From CAZAGT01 sp964484515 (lineage in GTDB: Bacteria > Desulfobacterota > DSM-4660 > Desulfatiglandales > HGW-15), in NCBI GenBank assembly GCA_964484515.1, contig CAZAGT010000257.1:1-7584 (forward strand): a stretch of 7,584 bases of DNA. Direction: 5' to 3'. The translations under genes were made by a program, and so were the position numbers. Within the stretch, counting starts at the first letter, position 1; every line of letters begins with the position of its first letter. Positions 1-5,464 of this stretch are shown piece by piece. The notes under the pieces were generated by a model that was not told where the DNA came from, did not search any database, and saw only the letters and a list, made by a program, of their open reading frames with translations.

Positions 1-1
1 T

Positions 2-36
2 CTTCTGCCTTCCACCTTCTGCCTTTGACCTTCTGT
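2..36. repeat. Heptamer tandem repeat (consensus CTTCTGC)
   Basis: Five contiguous 7-base units read CTTCTGC, CTTCCAC, CTTCTGC, CTTTGAC, CTTCTGT, or equivalently a 14-base unit repeated two and a half times. The array starts at the window edge and may extend further left. It lies in non-coding DNA downstream of the minus-strand FG-GAP gene. Heptanucleotide short tandem repeats of this general kind are known between genes in cyanobacteria and other bacteria. Their function here is unknown. Confidence 0.75.
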
Positions 37-66
37 ATACCCCGCAGTGACGAGGTATGAAGGTAA

Positions 67-83
67 TCCCGATGGAATCGGGA
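67..83 (-). terminator. Hairpin after the FG-GAP gene, possible terminator
   Basis: TCCCGAT (67-73) and ATCGGGA (77-83) form a perfect 7-bp stem with a 3-base loop, 24 bases past the stop codon of the minus-strand gene at 107. The minus-strand sequence beyond the stem (ATTACCTTCAT) has no clean U-run, so this is at best a weak or Rho-assisted terminator. It could instead be part of the flanking repeat element. Confidence 0.4.
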
Positions 84-107
84 CAGATGGGCGTTTTCCA
101 TCAGCCT
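83..107. repeat. Left copy of a dispersed intergenic repeat
   Basis: The 17 bases at 91-107 (GCGTTTTCCATCAGCCT) match the reverse complement of 7512-7528 at 16 of 17 positions. Extending to 83-107 gives 21 of 25. The copy abuts the stop codon of the FG-GAP gene and shares one base with it. The two copies lie at opposite ends of the window in inverted orientation, both in non-coding DNA. The family resembles an intergenic repeat I recall from deltaproteobacterial genomes, but that recollection was not checked. Confidence 0.5.
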
Positions 108-1732
108 CAGCGGAACCACATAATCCGGCTTGAACCCTTGGTGACGTCTTCGATCTTGCCCTTTTGAGTCGCGATAAAGAGGGTCTGACCATCCATCTGG
201 ATGTCGGAGATCGCATACCCGAATTCCTTGCTCTGCCACGCCTGGCTCAAGCTCATGCCCTCGAAGCGGAAGGCGAAGAGGCGTGATTTTGTGTATGCCT
301 TGAAGTGCTTGATGTGTCCCACGAGGGGCTTGTTGTAGGGGACCACGGCCTCCTTGACGCCGTCCTTGTCCACATCGGCGATCACCATCCGGCTGCTCAG
401 GTAGAATCTGGGCGGGACAAAGCCGGCAGAACCATCAGGACGATCTGAAAACTCCCGTCCGAGGGCCCGTCCGACCTGAATGTGATTGTTGCTGCCGCCG
501 AATCGCTCGTCGCTCCTCCAGACGGCCTGGCCGTTCCGGTCCCAGAGGTAGAGCCGTGACTCCCTTCCGACCCCGATGTATTCCATCTCGCCGTCCCGGT
601 CGAGGTCGTAGAGGGCCAGGCTGTAAAAGTCGGCCTGCTCCGGGGTCGGCAGCTCCTCTCCCTCTGTGAGCTCTCCGTCTGCAAACACCCGCGTGGCAAT
701 CTTGCCAAAGAAGAGCGTGCCGTCGACCTTGGAATCCTGGAATAGGATGACCGGGTCACCGCCCTCGGAATCCTTGAGAATCCGTAGGTGCCCGCCCTGG
801 CGATGGAGACGCTTAAACTCCTTCCCGGACCATTCCAGAATGGTGCTTCGGGCCCGATCGCCGTAGCGGCCGACCAGATAGATCTCGTCCTTGCCGTCGC
901 CGTTGCCGTCTCCGGCGCTCACCTTCAGGTAATCTTCGCCCATCGGGGCGTCCAAGGTCGCGAGCAGTTCCAGGCTGCCCCCCCTCATCTGGTAGATGAA
1001 GAGCTTCTTGCGGCCCAGGACGAGCCATTCCGCGATCCCGTCTCCGTCGAGGTCGCTCGTGTCGAACGCCGCCACCGCCAATCGGATGGAGGCCCGCCCG
1101 GTCGGTTCAAACAGCCGCCCATCCTCGGCCGGCTTGTAGAAGAGGCCCATGGCGGTCTCGTCCTCGGGCGGCTGGTCGGCCGCGGAAGGGGCCGCAGGGG
1201 CCCGAAAATCCGGTTCTTCAGGCAAGGGGGCGGGCTTGGCCCTGGGGCCCGCCATGGCCGCCCGGAACTGGGTGACCACACCGGCCAGCTTGGGGATGAA
1301 CTGATCCTCGCTCATGGCCTCAGAGACCCGCGTCACGAGGACCTCATCACCGCTCAGGCCGAGGATGGAGAGGTCGAGGCTGTAGCCTCCGCCGACCGTG
1401 GTGACGCTCCCATAGATCGCATACTCGGCCCCGAGCTGCCGTGCGAGCTCCTCGGCTCGCGGCTTGGAGTCGATCCCCAGTTTTTCCTCCTCCGACAAGC
1501 GGCCCTCGAGGGCCTCATCGCTGAGGACCTTGAGGTCCTCGCCCGCCAGGCGCGAGCGGAACATGCTCTTGATGCCCTCCCGCAGGTAGGCCTTGGATGG
1601 ATCCCCGTAGATGACGATCGGCAGGAGGAGGACGGTCTTGGGCGCAGCTGGGGCCGTTGTGGGAAGAAACAGCCAGAGGGACCAGAAGACGAGCAGAGCC
1701 CTTGCGGACAGGCGCATTGTAATTGATGGCAT
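107..1732 (-). CDS. Secreted FG-GAP/VCBS repeat protein with TolB/FlgO-like N-terminal domain
   Basis: This 541-aa exported protein has an uncleaved-looking N-terminus followed by a signal peptide: hydrophobic core about residues 12-25, likely cleavage after APAA near residue 30. Residues about 31-160 resemble the TolB/FlgO/CsgG-type fold seen in envelope proteins: a first strand KTVLLLPI, a helix with the REGIKSMFRSRL stretch, then AEYAIYGSV. A Pro/Ala-rich linker spans about 163-192. From about 215 to the C-terminus there are FG-GAP-type beta-propeller repeats with calcium-loop motifs DLDGDGIAE (227-235), DGNGDGKDE (275-283), DLDRDGEME (376-384) and DVDKDGVKE (453-461), plus a degenerate DIQMDG (510-515). 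It therefore probably acts in the periplasm or at the cell surface, with a calcium-stabilised propeller binding an unknown partner. No Shine-Dalgarno sequence precedes the ATG at 1732, and the promoter places the transcript start on that ATG. A second ATG (codon 6, 1717) is the alternative start. Family assignment is firm for the repeats and moderate for the N-terminal domain. The specific function is unknown. Confidence 0.85.
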   Translation of the reverse strand: MPSITMRLSARALLVFWSLWLFLPTTAPAAPKTVLLLPIVIYGDPSKAYLREGIKSMFRSRLAGEDLKVLSDEALEGRLSEEEKLGIDSKPRAEELARQLGAEYAIYGSVTTVGGGYSLDLSILGLSGDEVLVTRVSEAMSEDQFIPKLAGVVTQFRAAMAGPRAKPAPLPEEPDFRAPAAPSAADQPPEDETAMGLFYKPAEDGRLFEPTGRASIRLAVAAFDTSDLDGDGIAEWLVLGRKKLFIYQMRGGSLELLATLDAPMGEDYLKVSAGDGNGDGKDEIYLVGRYGDRARSTILEWSGKEFKRLHRQGGHLRILKDSEGGDPVILFQDSKVDGTLFFGKIATRVFADGELTEGEELPTPEQADFYSLALYDLDRDGEMEYIGVGRESRLYLWDRNGQAVWRSDERFGGSNNHIQVGRALGREFSDRPDGSAGFVPPRFYLSSRMVIADVDKDGVKEAVVPYNKPLVGHIKHFKAYTKSRLFAFRFEGMSLSQAWQSKEFGYAISDIQMDGQTLFIATQKGKIEDVTKGSSRIMWFR

Positions 1733-1738
1733 GGCGCG

Positions 1739-1767
1739 ATGCTAACCAAAATACGATCGCGAGTCAA
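1739..1767 (-). promoter_or_regulatory. Sigma-70-type promoter for the FG-GAP gene, apparently leaderless
   Basis: On the minus strand a -35 box TTGACT (1762-1767, five of six consensus) is followed by a 17-base spacer and a -10 box TAGCAT (1739-1744, four of six). Six bases separate the -10 box from the ATG at 1732, so the predicted +1 falls on the A of that codon. The porin terminator ends only 14 bases upstream of the -35 box, so this promoter gives the FG-GAP gene its own transcript. The predicted start is inferred from box spacing alone. Confidence 0.6.
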
Positions 1768-1781
1768 ACGGAATCCACCAC

Positions 1782-1812
1782 AAAAAAACCCGGGACCACA
1801 AGGGGTCCCGGG
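1782..1812 (-). terminator. Intrinsic terminator of the porin gene
   Basis: GGTCCCGGG (1804-1812) pairs perfectly with CCCGGGACC (1789-1797): nine base pairs, mostly G-C, around a 6-base loop. Read on the minus strand it is followed immediately by seven U residues (1788-1782). It lies 34 bases beyond the porin stop codon and separates the porin from the FG-GAP gene. Confidence 0.93.
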
Positions 1813-1846
1813 TGCTTGTCGTCATGCGACCGTTAGGGCGCGTCCC

Positions 1847-3178
1847 TTAGAAGGTGATCCTCCAGCAGGCGCCGAAGTAGGTGGTTGTCCCTTCGTCATC
1901 AGAACCGTCGACGAGCCCGGTGCCCGGGCGCGGACTGATCTCGTTGTCCCTCCAGTCAGCGTAGGTGATCTCCGGGATGATCATCATGCCCGGCGACAAC
2001 GTAATCGGCAGCTGGATATAGGCCATCCACATGTCGTCCTCGGGATCGTTCATCAAGACACCGGCGCTGTTGATGAAGCTGCCGGCATCGAGCTTGTTCT
2101 GCAGATAACCATAGCCGGCCTCGACCTTGAGCATGTCGTTGAACTTCCAGCCGGCCACGACGCTGAAGCCCAGCTGCTTATTGTCGTAAATCGTATTGGT
2201 GGTCGGGTCATAGTAGGCCGCGTCATTGCCCTGCTGGAAGGTCATCTGGTACTGATCGCCGTTCTGGCCGATGAAGACGTCGCCGTTGAAGTAGAACGGG
2301 CCCCAGTTGGTCAGCCAGCCGATGCCGAAGACGTAGGAGTCGATCGAAACGTCATTCTCAAGCTGAACGCCGTTGGCGGAGGCGAAGTTGACGCCGTCAT
2401 AGGTCTGGTAGCCGCCACCGATCCAGAAGGAATGCGAGCCGATATCGAACTGGTAGCTGGCCTCGATCTTCGGGACCGAGACATCCATGTCGGTGAAGGC
2501 ATACGCCAAAGGAGCGCCGGGACTAGCAGCGGCGGCGCCCTGAACCGGAGCGGCAACGCCCGGAGTCCCGCCCTGGAGGACCGACCCGCCTAGACTATTT
2601 TGCCAGGAAGACGGGGTGTTGAAGGGGTTGTAGAGCTGTTGGGTCTCGACCGCCAGCAGGGCGACCTTGAGCTGACCGGGGCCGACAGGAAAGCTCCCCT
2701 GGAGCATCGGCTTGAAGTAGCTCAGGAGACCGCCGAGGCCGACCAGGCCGAAGTCGTCCAGGGAGACCTGGGCGCTCGGGAAGAAGTTGACCGGGCCGAG
2801 GGTCTTACCGACCAGCAGCTGGCCCATGCCGAAATCCCAGGTGCCGTAAAATTCGGCCATGTTCCCTGCAGTGGTGTCTACATTTCCGCTAGCTTCCAGG
2901 ACCCGCCACATAAACTTCCCGCCGATGGCGCCGGCCTGGACCGTGGCGCCGAGGGCGCCGGTCACCATCCGGTCCCACTCGAGGTCGCCGTCACTCTTTT
3001 GCGCCGCCACCCCAGTGACCGAGTCTACCACCTGCATGTTGTCCCTCGATTCGGTGTTGGCGCTTCGCCACTGGGTTCGGAAGTTGGCAACCCCAAAGAA
3101 CTCCCAATCGGCCGCCATGGCCGGCACGGATGTGCACAATAGTGCAGCCGCTGCAATCAAAATGAGTACTTTCCGCAT
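1847..3178 (-). CDS. Outer-membrane beta-barrel porin
   Basis: This 443-aa protein has a classical signal peptide: MRK, hydrophobic core residues 4-19, and an AMA/A cleavage site near 22-23. The mature part is rich in alternating aromatic/hydrophobic strands bounded by Trp and Tyr, for example FFGVANFRTQW, FYGTWDFGMGQLLVGK, FWIGGGYQTY and FYFNGDVFIG. It ends in a penultimate-strand TTYFGACWRITF with a terminal Phe, the usual BAM recognition signal of outer-membrane barrels. Gly/Ala/Pro-rich residues about 197-224 probably form a large extracellular loop or plug segment. It should form a diffusion channel; the substrate cannot be read from sequence. The ATG at 3178 is well supported by AGGAGG (3187-3192) eight bases upstream and by the signal peptide. 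The gene is monocistronic, with its own promoter and strong terminator and a leader of about 105 nt. Length and style resemble unnamed porins of Desulfobacterota-like genomes, but I cannot assign a named family. Confidence 0.88.
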   Translation of the reverse strand: MRKVLILIAAAALLCTSVPAMAADWEFFGVANFRTQWRSANTESRDNMQVVDSVTGVAAQKSDGDLEWDRMVTGALGATVQAGAIGGKFMWRVLEASGNVDTTAGNMAEFYGTWDFGMGQLLVGKTLGPVNFFPSAQVSLDDFGLVGLGGLLSYFKPMLQGSFPVGPGQLKVALLAVETQQLYNPFNTPSSWQNSLGGSVLQGGTPGVAAPVQGAAAASPGAPLAYAFTDMDVSVPKIEASYQFDIGSHSFWIGGGYQTYDGVNFASANGVQLENDVSIDSYVFGIGWLTNWGPFYFNGDVFIGQNGDQYQMTFQQGNDAAYYDPTTNTIYDNKQLGFSVVAGWKFNDMLKVEAGYGYLQNKLDAGSFINSAGVLMNDPEDDMWMAYIQLPITLSPGMMIIPEITYADWRDNEISPRPGTGLVDGSDDEGTTTYFGACWRITF

Positions 3179-3247
3179 AACTCTTTCCTCCTAAAAAAGT
3201 CTGTGGTTAAAGATGGACACGACCAAACAAGAAACGCTGCTTCCGCT

Positions 3248-3257
3248 CACCTCCTTT
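3248..3257 (-). promoter_or_regulatory. Extended Shine-Dalgarno-like element in the porin leader
   Basis: The minus strand reads AGAAAGGAGGTGA across this site, a 13-base complement to the usual 3' end of 16S rRNA and much longer than the real ribosome binding site at 3187-3192. No ATG, GTG or TTG lies at a usable distance behind it, so it should not start translation. It sits about 27 nt from the predicted 5' end of the transcript and 69 nt before the porin ATG. It resembles the STAB-SD element that stabilises mRNA 5' ends in Bacillus. That function is inferred here. Confidence 0.6.
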
Positions 3258-3290
3258 CTCTTTCAAAGTGGATCAAAAGGATACTCTCGC

Positions 3291-3319
3291 TTTATAACTT
3301 TTGCTCGGGAAGGTGTAAC
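3291..3319 (-). promoter_or_regulatory. Probable promoter of the porin gene
   Basis: On the minus strand GTTACA (3314-3319, four of six against TTGACA) is followed after exactly 17 bases by TATAAA (3291-3296, five of six). The transcript would begin near 3284, giving a leader of about 105 nt. A perfect TTGACA also lies slightly upstream (3335-3340), but it has no acceptable -10 box at 16-18 bases. Confidence 0.6.
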
Positions 3320-3341
3320 AATTCTTGAAAAAATTGTCAAG
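3318..3341. promoter_or_regulatory. Overlapping inverted repeats upstream of the porin promoter, possible operator
   Basis: Two interleaved inverted repeats overlap the upstream edge of the porin -35 box: ACAATT/AATTGT (3318-3323 and 3332-3337) and CTTGA/TCAAG (3324-3328 and 3337-3341), each with an 8-base spacer. The placement suits binding of a dimeric regulator. The repeats are short and AT-rich, so chance is possible. Confidence 0.3.
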
Positions 3342-3428
3342 TAAATTTATCGCAAAAGGCCCAAAAGGTTACGATTATCTGATCACCCGCCAGAGTGCGA
3401 CAGAGACACCTACCGTTCACTTAATACG

Positions 3429-3478
3429 AAAAGGCGCTGCGCCTCAAGCAAAAAATGCCCACCGCGTTCAGGCCGGTG
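3429..3478 (-). terminator. Two weak tandem terminator hairpins after the methyltransferase gene
   Basis: Reading the minus strand, CACCG/CGGTG (3474-3478 with 3460-3464, 9-base loop) is followed after four bases by six U residues (3455-3450). Next comes a compact AGGCG/CGCCT hairpin (3440-3444 with 3432-3436) running into UUUU (3432-3429). Each is weak alone. Together they plausibly end transcripts from the gene whose stop is at 3542. The rest of the 3179-3541 intergenic stretch holds the porin promoter and leader, and I see no gene in it. Confidence 0.5.
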
Positions 3479-3541
3479 TCTTTTCCCTACCTGGGTTTCC
3501 CCACCATGCAATAAACGTGACAGTCTCGCCGTTTGAGGGGC

Positions 3542-4303
3542 CTACCTCCATGTGATGGGGAAGAGCATGGGGGTCTGCTCCATATAGGCCCGGTATTCGG
3601 GCTTGTAACGGGCAAGCTTGCGTTCCTCGAGGAAGGCCCTCCCGACCGTGAAGCCGGCGGAGAGGAGGGTGATGACGAGGTTATAGAGCCTCGGGATGAT
3701 CAACAGGAACCCGGCGAACATGAACAGGTAGCCGAGATAGATCGGGTGCCGGACGTAGCGGTAGAGGCCGCGGGTGACGATCGGCCGGACCTGCACAAAG
3801 ACGCCGAAGGACCTTCGGAGGTCGTAGGTCGCCAGGCAGCATAGGAGAACACCGAAGAGATTTACGATGGAGCCGATGGCCGTCAACCAGAGTTGCAGCT
3901 CGACGGGGGCCAGCCGGAGATCCCAGTCGGTCGGGAGGTAAGGCACAATACTATAACATAAATAGGAGAAGGTGCCCGCCAGCGGCAGGATCAGTTCGAG
4001 GGAGCCTTCCGGCTTTCGGTGCAGTTTCTTGCGGATCAAGAGGGACCAAACGATCAAGAGATTGAAGATGAGCAGCATTCCATTGTACAGGAACCGGGAA
4101 ATGAAGTTCAGGTACTGGATCGTGAAGCCGCCCCCGGCCTTCAGGCGCAGGAGGATCTCATAGAGGAAGTCATATCTTTCGACCAGGAACAGCCCGCTGC
4201 GGCAAGCGTAGTAGCCGAACAAGATCGGGAAGAGATAGCTCTCGGCGAGGATGGCCAAGGTGCTGAGGTCGAATCGGGGAAGATCCTGGGGGCGTTCTTT
4301 CAC
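3542..4303 (-). CDS. Integral-membrane methyltransferase, PEMT/isoprenylcysteine carboxyl methyltransferase type
   Basis: From the GTG at 4303 this gives 253 aa with about six hydrophobic segments (roughly 14-35, 73-90, 102-122, 136-160, 187-204, 207-220). The C-terminal third carries the family signature: RGLYRYVRHPIYLGY (178-192), with the Arg-His-Pro that contributes to the SAM site, then FLEERKL (224-230) with paired Glu and the PEYRAY motif (235-240). Such enzymes use S-adenosylmethionine to methylate lipid or small membrane substrates; the substrate here is unknown. The open frame continues upstream to 4510, but that extension would be translated through the preceding terminator and antisense-like Arg/Ser-rich sequence, so I reject it. 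GTG 4303 directly precedes the first conserved-looking residues (KERPQDLPRF) yet has no convincing ribosome binding site, so the exact start is uncertain. It lies 106 bases after the 134-aa gene and may be expressed by terminator read-through. Confidence 0.82.
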   Translation of the reverse strand: MKERPQDLPRFDLSTLAILAESYLFPILFGYYACRSGLFLVERYDFLYEILLRLKAGGGFTIQYLNFISRFLYNGMLLIFNLLIVWSLLIRKKLHRKPEGSLELILPLAGTFSYLCYSIVPYLPTDWDLRLAPVELQLWLTAIGSIVNLFGVLLCCLATYDLRRSFGVFVQVRPIVTRGLYRYVRHPIYLGYLFMFAGFLLIIPRLYNLVITLLSAGFTVGRAFLEERKLARYKPEYRAYMEQTPMLFPITWR

Positions 4304-4330
4304 GTGGCGGTCCCGGCGTGGCGTGAGCTC

Positions 4331-4366
4331 AAAAAAAGAGGGATCGCAGATCACTCGCGATCCCTC
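4331..4366 (-). terminator. Intrinsic terminator of the 134-aa gene
   Basis: GAGGGATCGC (4338-4347) and GCGATCCCTC (4357-4366) form a perfect 10-bp stem with a 9-base loop. On the minus strand it is followed by seven U residues (4337-4331). It lies 43 bases past the stop codon at 4410 and only 27 bases before the GTG of the methyltransferase gene. Confidence 0.93.
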
Positions 4367-4409
4367 TATCAATACGGATATAGCTGTTCGGTATATCGAC
4401 CGGCGTCGA

Positions 4410-4814
4410 CTACGGCTTCGGCTGCAACAGTTCCTTCTGCGCCCTTTCGGCGATCTCGCGGTTGTAAAAGGTTCTCCATTTACCCTTCTCAAACGCCTCG
4501 GCGTTGTCAACCATGATCGCCTTGCCGTCGAATCTCAATTCGCCCTCGACCCGAACCATCTTGTTCAGGTAACGGGACAGGACACCGCTTCTGATGTTGG
4601 GCAGTAAGTAGCTCTCTCCGCTGTCGGTCAGAAGGATGAAGATCTCTTCCAAAGCGGCGGTGATCATTTCTTCACCGGGGGTGCAGACCTTTCCTTCGCA
4701 GGTGCTCATCAGGCCTTGAATGGTTCCCTGAGCCTTAATCATTTTGCCGAATGCGGCACCCGGTAAGCATAGCGCAACTGCCACGATCAAGACCAAAACC
4801 CATTTTTTCATCAT
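4410..4814 (-). CDS. Small exported protein of unknown function
   Basis: The product is 134 aa, with a signal peptide MMKKWVLVLIVAVALCLPGAAFG (cleavage likely after residue 23). Cys16 lies in the hydrophobic core but Leu precedes it, so the lipobox is poor and a lipoprotein is unlikely. The mature protein is about 110 aa with two cysteines in CEGKVC (39-44), which could form a disulfide or a metal site. Residues 27-110 alternate strands in an OB-fold-like pattern (KAQGTIQGL, FILLTDSGESYLLP, MVRVEGELRFDGKAIMVDNAEAF), followed by a charged C-terminal helix. I do not recognise a named family. The start is chosen because AGGAGG (4819-4824) precedes the paired ATGs at 4814 and 4811 by four and seven bases; either may be used. 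The frame opens further to a TTG at 4871, but that would put a charged 19-residue stretch before the signal peptide. The gene has its own promoter, long leader and terminator. Confidence 0.8.
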   Translation of the reverse strand: MMKKWVLVLIVAVALCLPGAAFGKMIKAQGTIQGLMSTCEGKVCTPGEEMITAALEEIFILLTDSGESYLLPNIRSGVLSRYLNKMVRVEGELRFDGKAIMVDNAEAFEKGKWRTFYNREIAERAQKELLQPKP

Positions 4815-4885
4815 CTTTCCTCCTTTTCGATTAACAAATCTAAAGATTCCAAAGGACTTCCTTCTTACCAATTCGTTCCGGTAGC

Positions 4886-4895
4886 CACCTCCTTT
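4886..4895 (-). promoter_or_regulatory. Extended Shine-Dalgarno-like element in the leader of the 134-aa gene
   Basis: The minus strand reads GAAAGGAGGTG (11 bases complementary to the 16S 3' end), 71 bases before the ATG at 4814. It has no start codon at productive spacing; the nearest, TTG 4871, is 16 bases beyond AGGAGG. The normal ribosome binding site is separate, at 4819-4824. The same AAAGGAGGTG core stands at almost the same distance (69 bases) before the porin ATG. A small GCCTT/AAGGC hairpin (4909-4920) lies just upstream. Confidence 0.6.
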
Positions 4896-4964
4896 CCTGC
4901 ATTTTAGAGCCTTACAAGGCCGATCGACTGTCTACGACATGAAAAGCTAAAATAAATAACGGAA

Positions 4965-4994
4965 TTAATAAAGCAAATCGCTACAAAATGTCAA
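4965..4994 (-). promoter_or_regulatory. Probable promoter of the 134-aa gene
   Basis: A consensus -35 box TTGACA (4989-4994) is followed on the minus strand, after 18 bases, by TATTAA (4965-4970, four of six) in an AT-rich tract. The transcript would start near 4958 and have a leader of about 145 nt. A TAAAAT (4901-4906) nearer the gene is a better -10 by sequence but has no -35 partner at normal spacing. Confidence 0.55.
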
Positions 4995-5136
4995 GCAAAA
5001 AATTCCGAAGATCCCCCTCTGTGGAGTGGATTCGGCGGTCAAGAAGTTGGTGTCTGACTTTCGATACCCTCGTTAGGATAATAACGTGTATGCAGCCGGA
5101 GTCAAGCAATGAAACCCTCGGAGGGAGATATCCATC

Positions 5137-5165
5137 TTGACAAATAAGGGCCCTAGGCGCATAGT
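5137..5165 (+). promoter_or_regulatory. Candidate plus-strand promoter upstream of DUF1844 and htrA
   Basis: A perfect TTGACA (5137-5142) is followed after 17 bases by CATAGT (5160-5165, four of six). Transcription would start near 5172, leaving a leader of about 290 nt before the DUF1844 start, or producing a small RNA first. No terminator is visible between it and the gene. Confidence 0.45.
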
Positions 5166-5398
5166 TAGTCATCTAAATCCCAATGAAAAGGGCAGCTTCG
5201 ACGGTTTTTCTCGCTGATGACCGGTGAGAACGTGAGCGCGATGAGTTTCCGACGATGCGGCTTTGAAGATGTCGTGAGAGGTCCGCTTTCCGGGTTGGGC
5301 CGCATCCGATGTGACCGCGGTGTAACTCGGTGTATACCTCATTCCTCAAGGAACGGTGGGCCTCGAAGCTGGAGGTCTTTGACGCTCTCATCGGCCTT

Positions 5399-5420
5399 GG
5401 TGAGTCTCGACAGACTCATC
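5399..5420 (+). promoter_or_regulatory. Perfect palindromic hairpin or operator before DUF1844
   Basis: TGAGTCT (5401-5407) and AGACTCA (5412-5418) form a perfect 7-bp inverted repeat around CGAC. Adding a G-U and a G-C pair extends it to 5399-5420. It lies 44 bases upstream of the DUF1844 ATG. No U-run follows on either strand, so it is not an intrinsic terminator. It may be a leader hairpin or a dimeric regulator site. Confidence 0.45.
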
Positions 5421-5464
5421 GAGATTGGCAGAGCACCAAAATGGTGAATAAGGAGTGCAGGGAG

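Larger units (their letters stand above)
4995..5464. other. Divergent intergenic region without a convincing gene
   Basis: About 470 bases separate the promoter of the minus-strand 134-aa gene from the plus-strand DUF1844 start. Open frames here are short, have no ribosome binding site and show no protein-like composition. What can be seen is a plus-strand promoter near 5137-5165, an inverted repeat CGTTA/TAACG (5071-5075 and 5082-5086), an 8-base palindrome ACCGCGGT (5314-5321), a direct repeat CGGTGTA (5318-5324 and 5328-5334) spaced by one helical turn, and a hairpin at 5399-5420. No tRNA or known structured RNA was recognised. Confidence 0.6.

Noticed and set aside
788..1726. 312-codon plus-strand open frame opposite the FG-GAP gene
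   Set aside because: It is antisense to a gene with a signal peptide and clear calcium-loop repeats. Its translation is rich in Arg, Gly, Glu and His with no fold-like pattern, a usual shadow of GC-rich coding DNA.
1739..2593. 284-codon plus-strand open frame opposite the porin
   Set aside because: It starts inside the FG-GAP promoter, runs through the porin terminator and is antisense to a convincing porin. No ribosome binding site or signal feature supports it.
3335..3340. Perfect TTGACA as the porin -35 box
   Set aside because: At 16-18 bases downstream only TTACAC, TACACC or ACACCT are found, which are poor -10 boxes. GTTACA-17-TATAAA fits better.
3325..3555. 76-codon plus-strand open frame in the porin upstream region
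   Set aside because: It starts with TTG without a ribosome binding site, overlaps the porin promoter and the methyltransferase end, and has no recognisable features.
4304..4510. N-terminal extension of the methyltransferase frame to 4510
   Set aside because: The extension overlaps the 134-aa gene and its terminator, and the translated residues are Arg/Ser-rich shadow sequence.
4019..4516. 165-codon plus-strand open frame opposite the methyltransferase and the end of the 134-aa gene
   Set aside because: It crosses the intrinsic terminator and two real genes, and its composition shows no domain.
4981..5172. 63-codon minus-strand open frame in the divergent region
   Set aside because: It has no ribosome binding site, no protein-like pattern, and its end overlaps the promoter of the 134-aa gene.
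4995..5464. tRNA, tmRNA, riboswitch or other known RNA in the divergent region
   Set aside because: I found no cloverleaf, no TTCGA-containing T-arm in context and no conserved riboswitch core; only isolated hairpins are visible.
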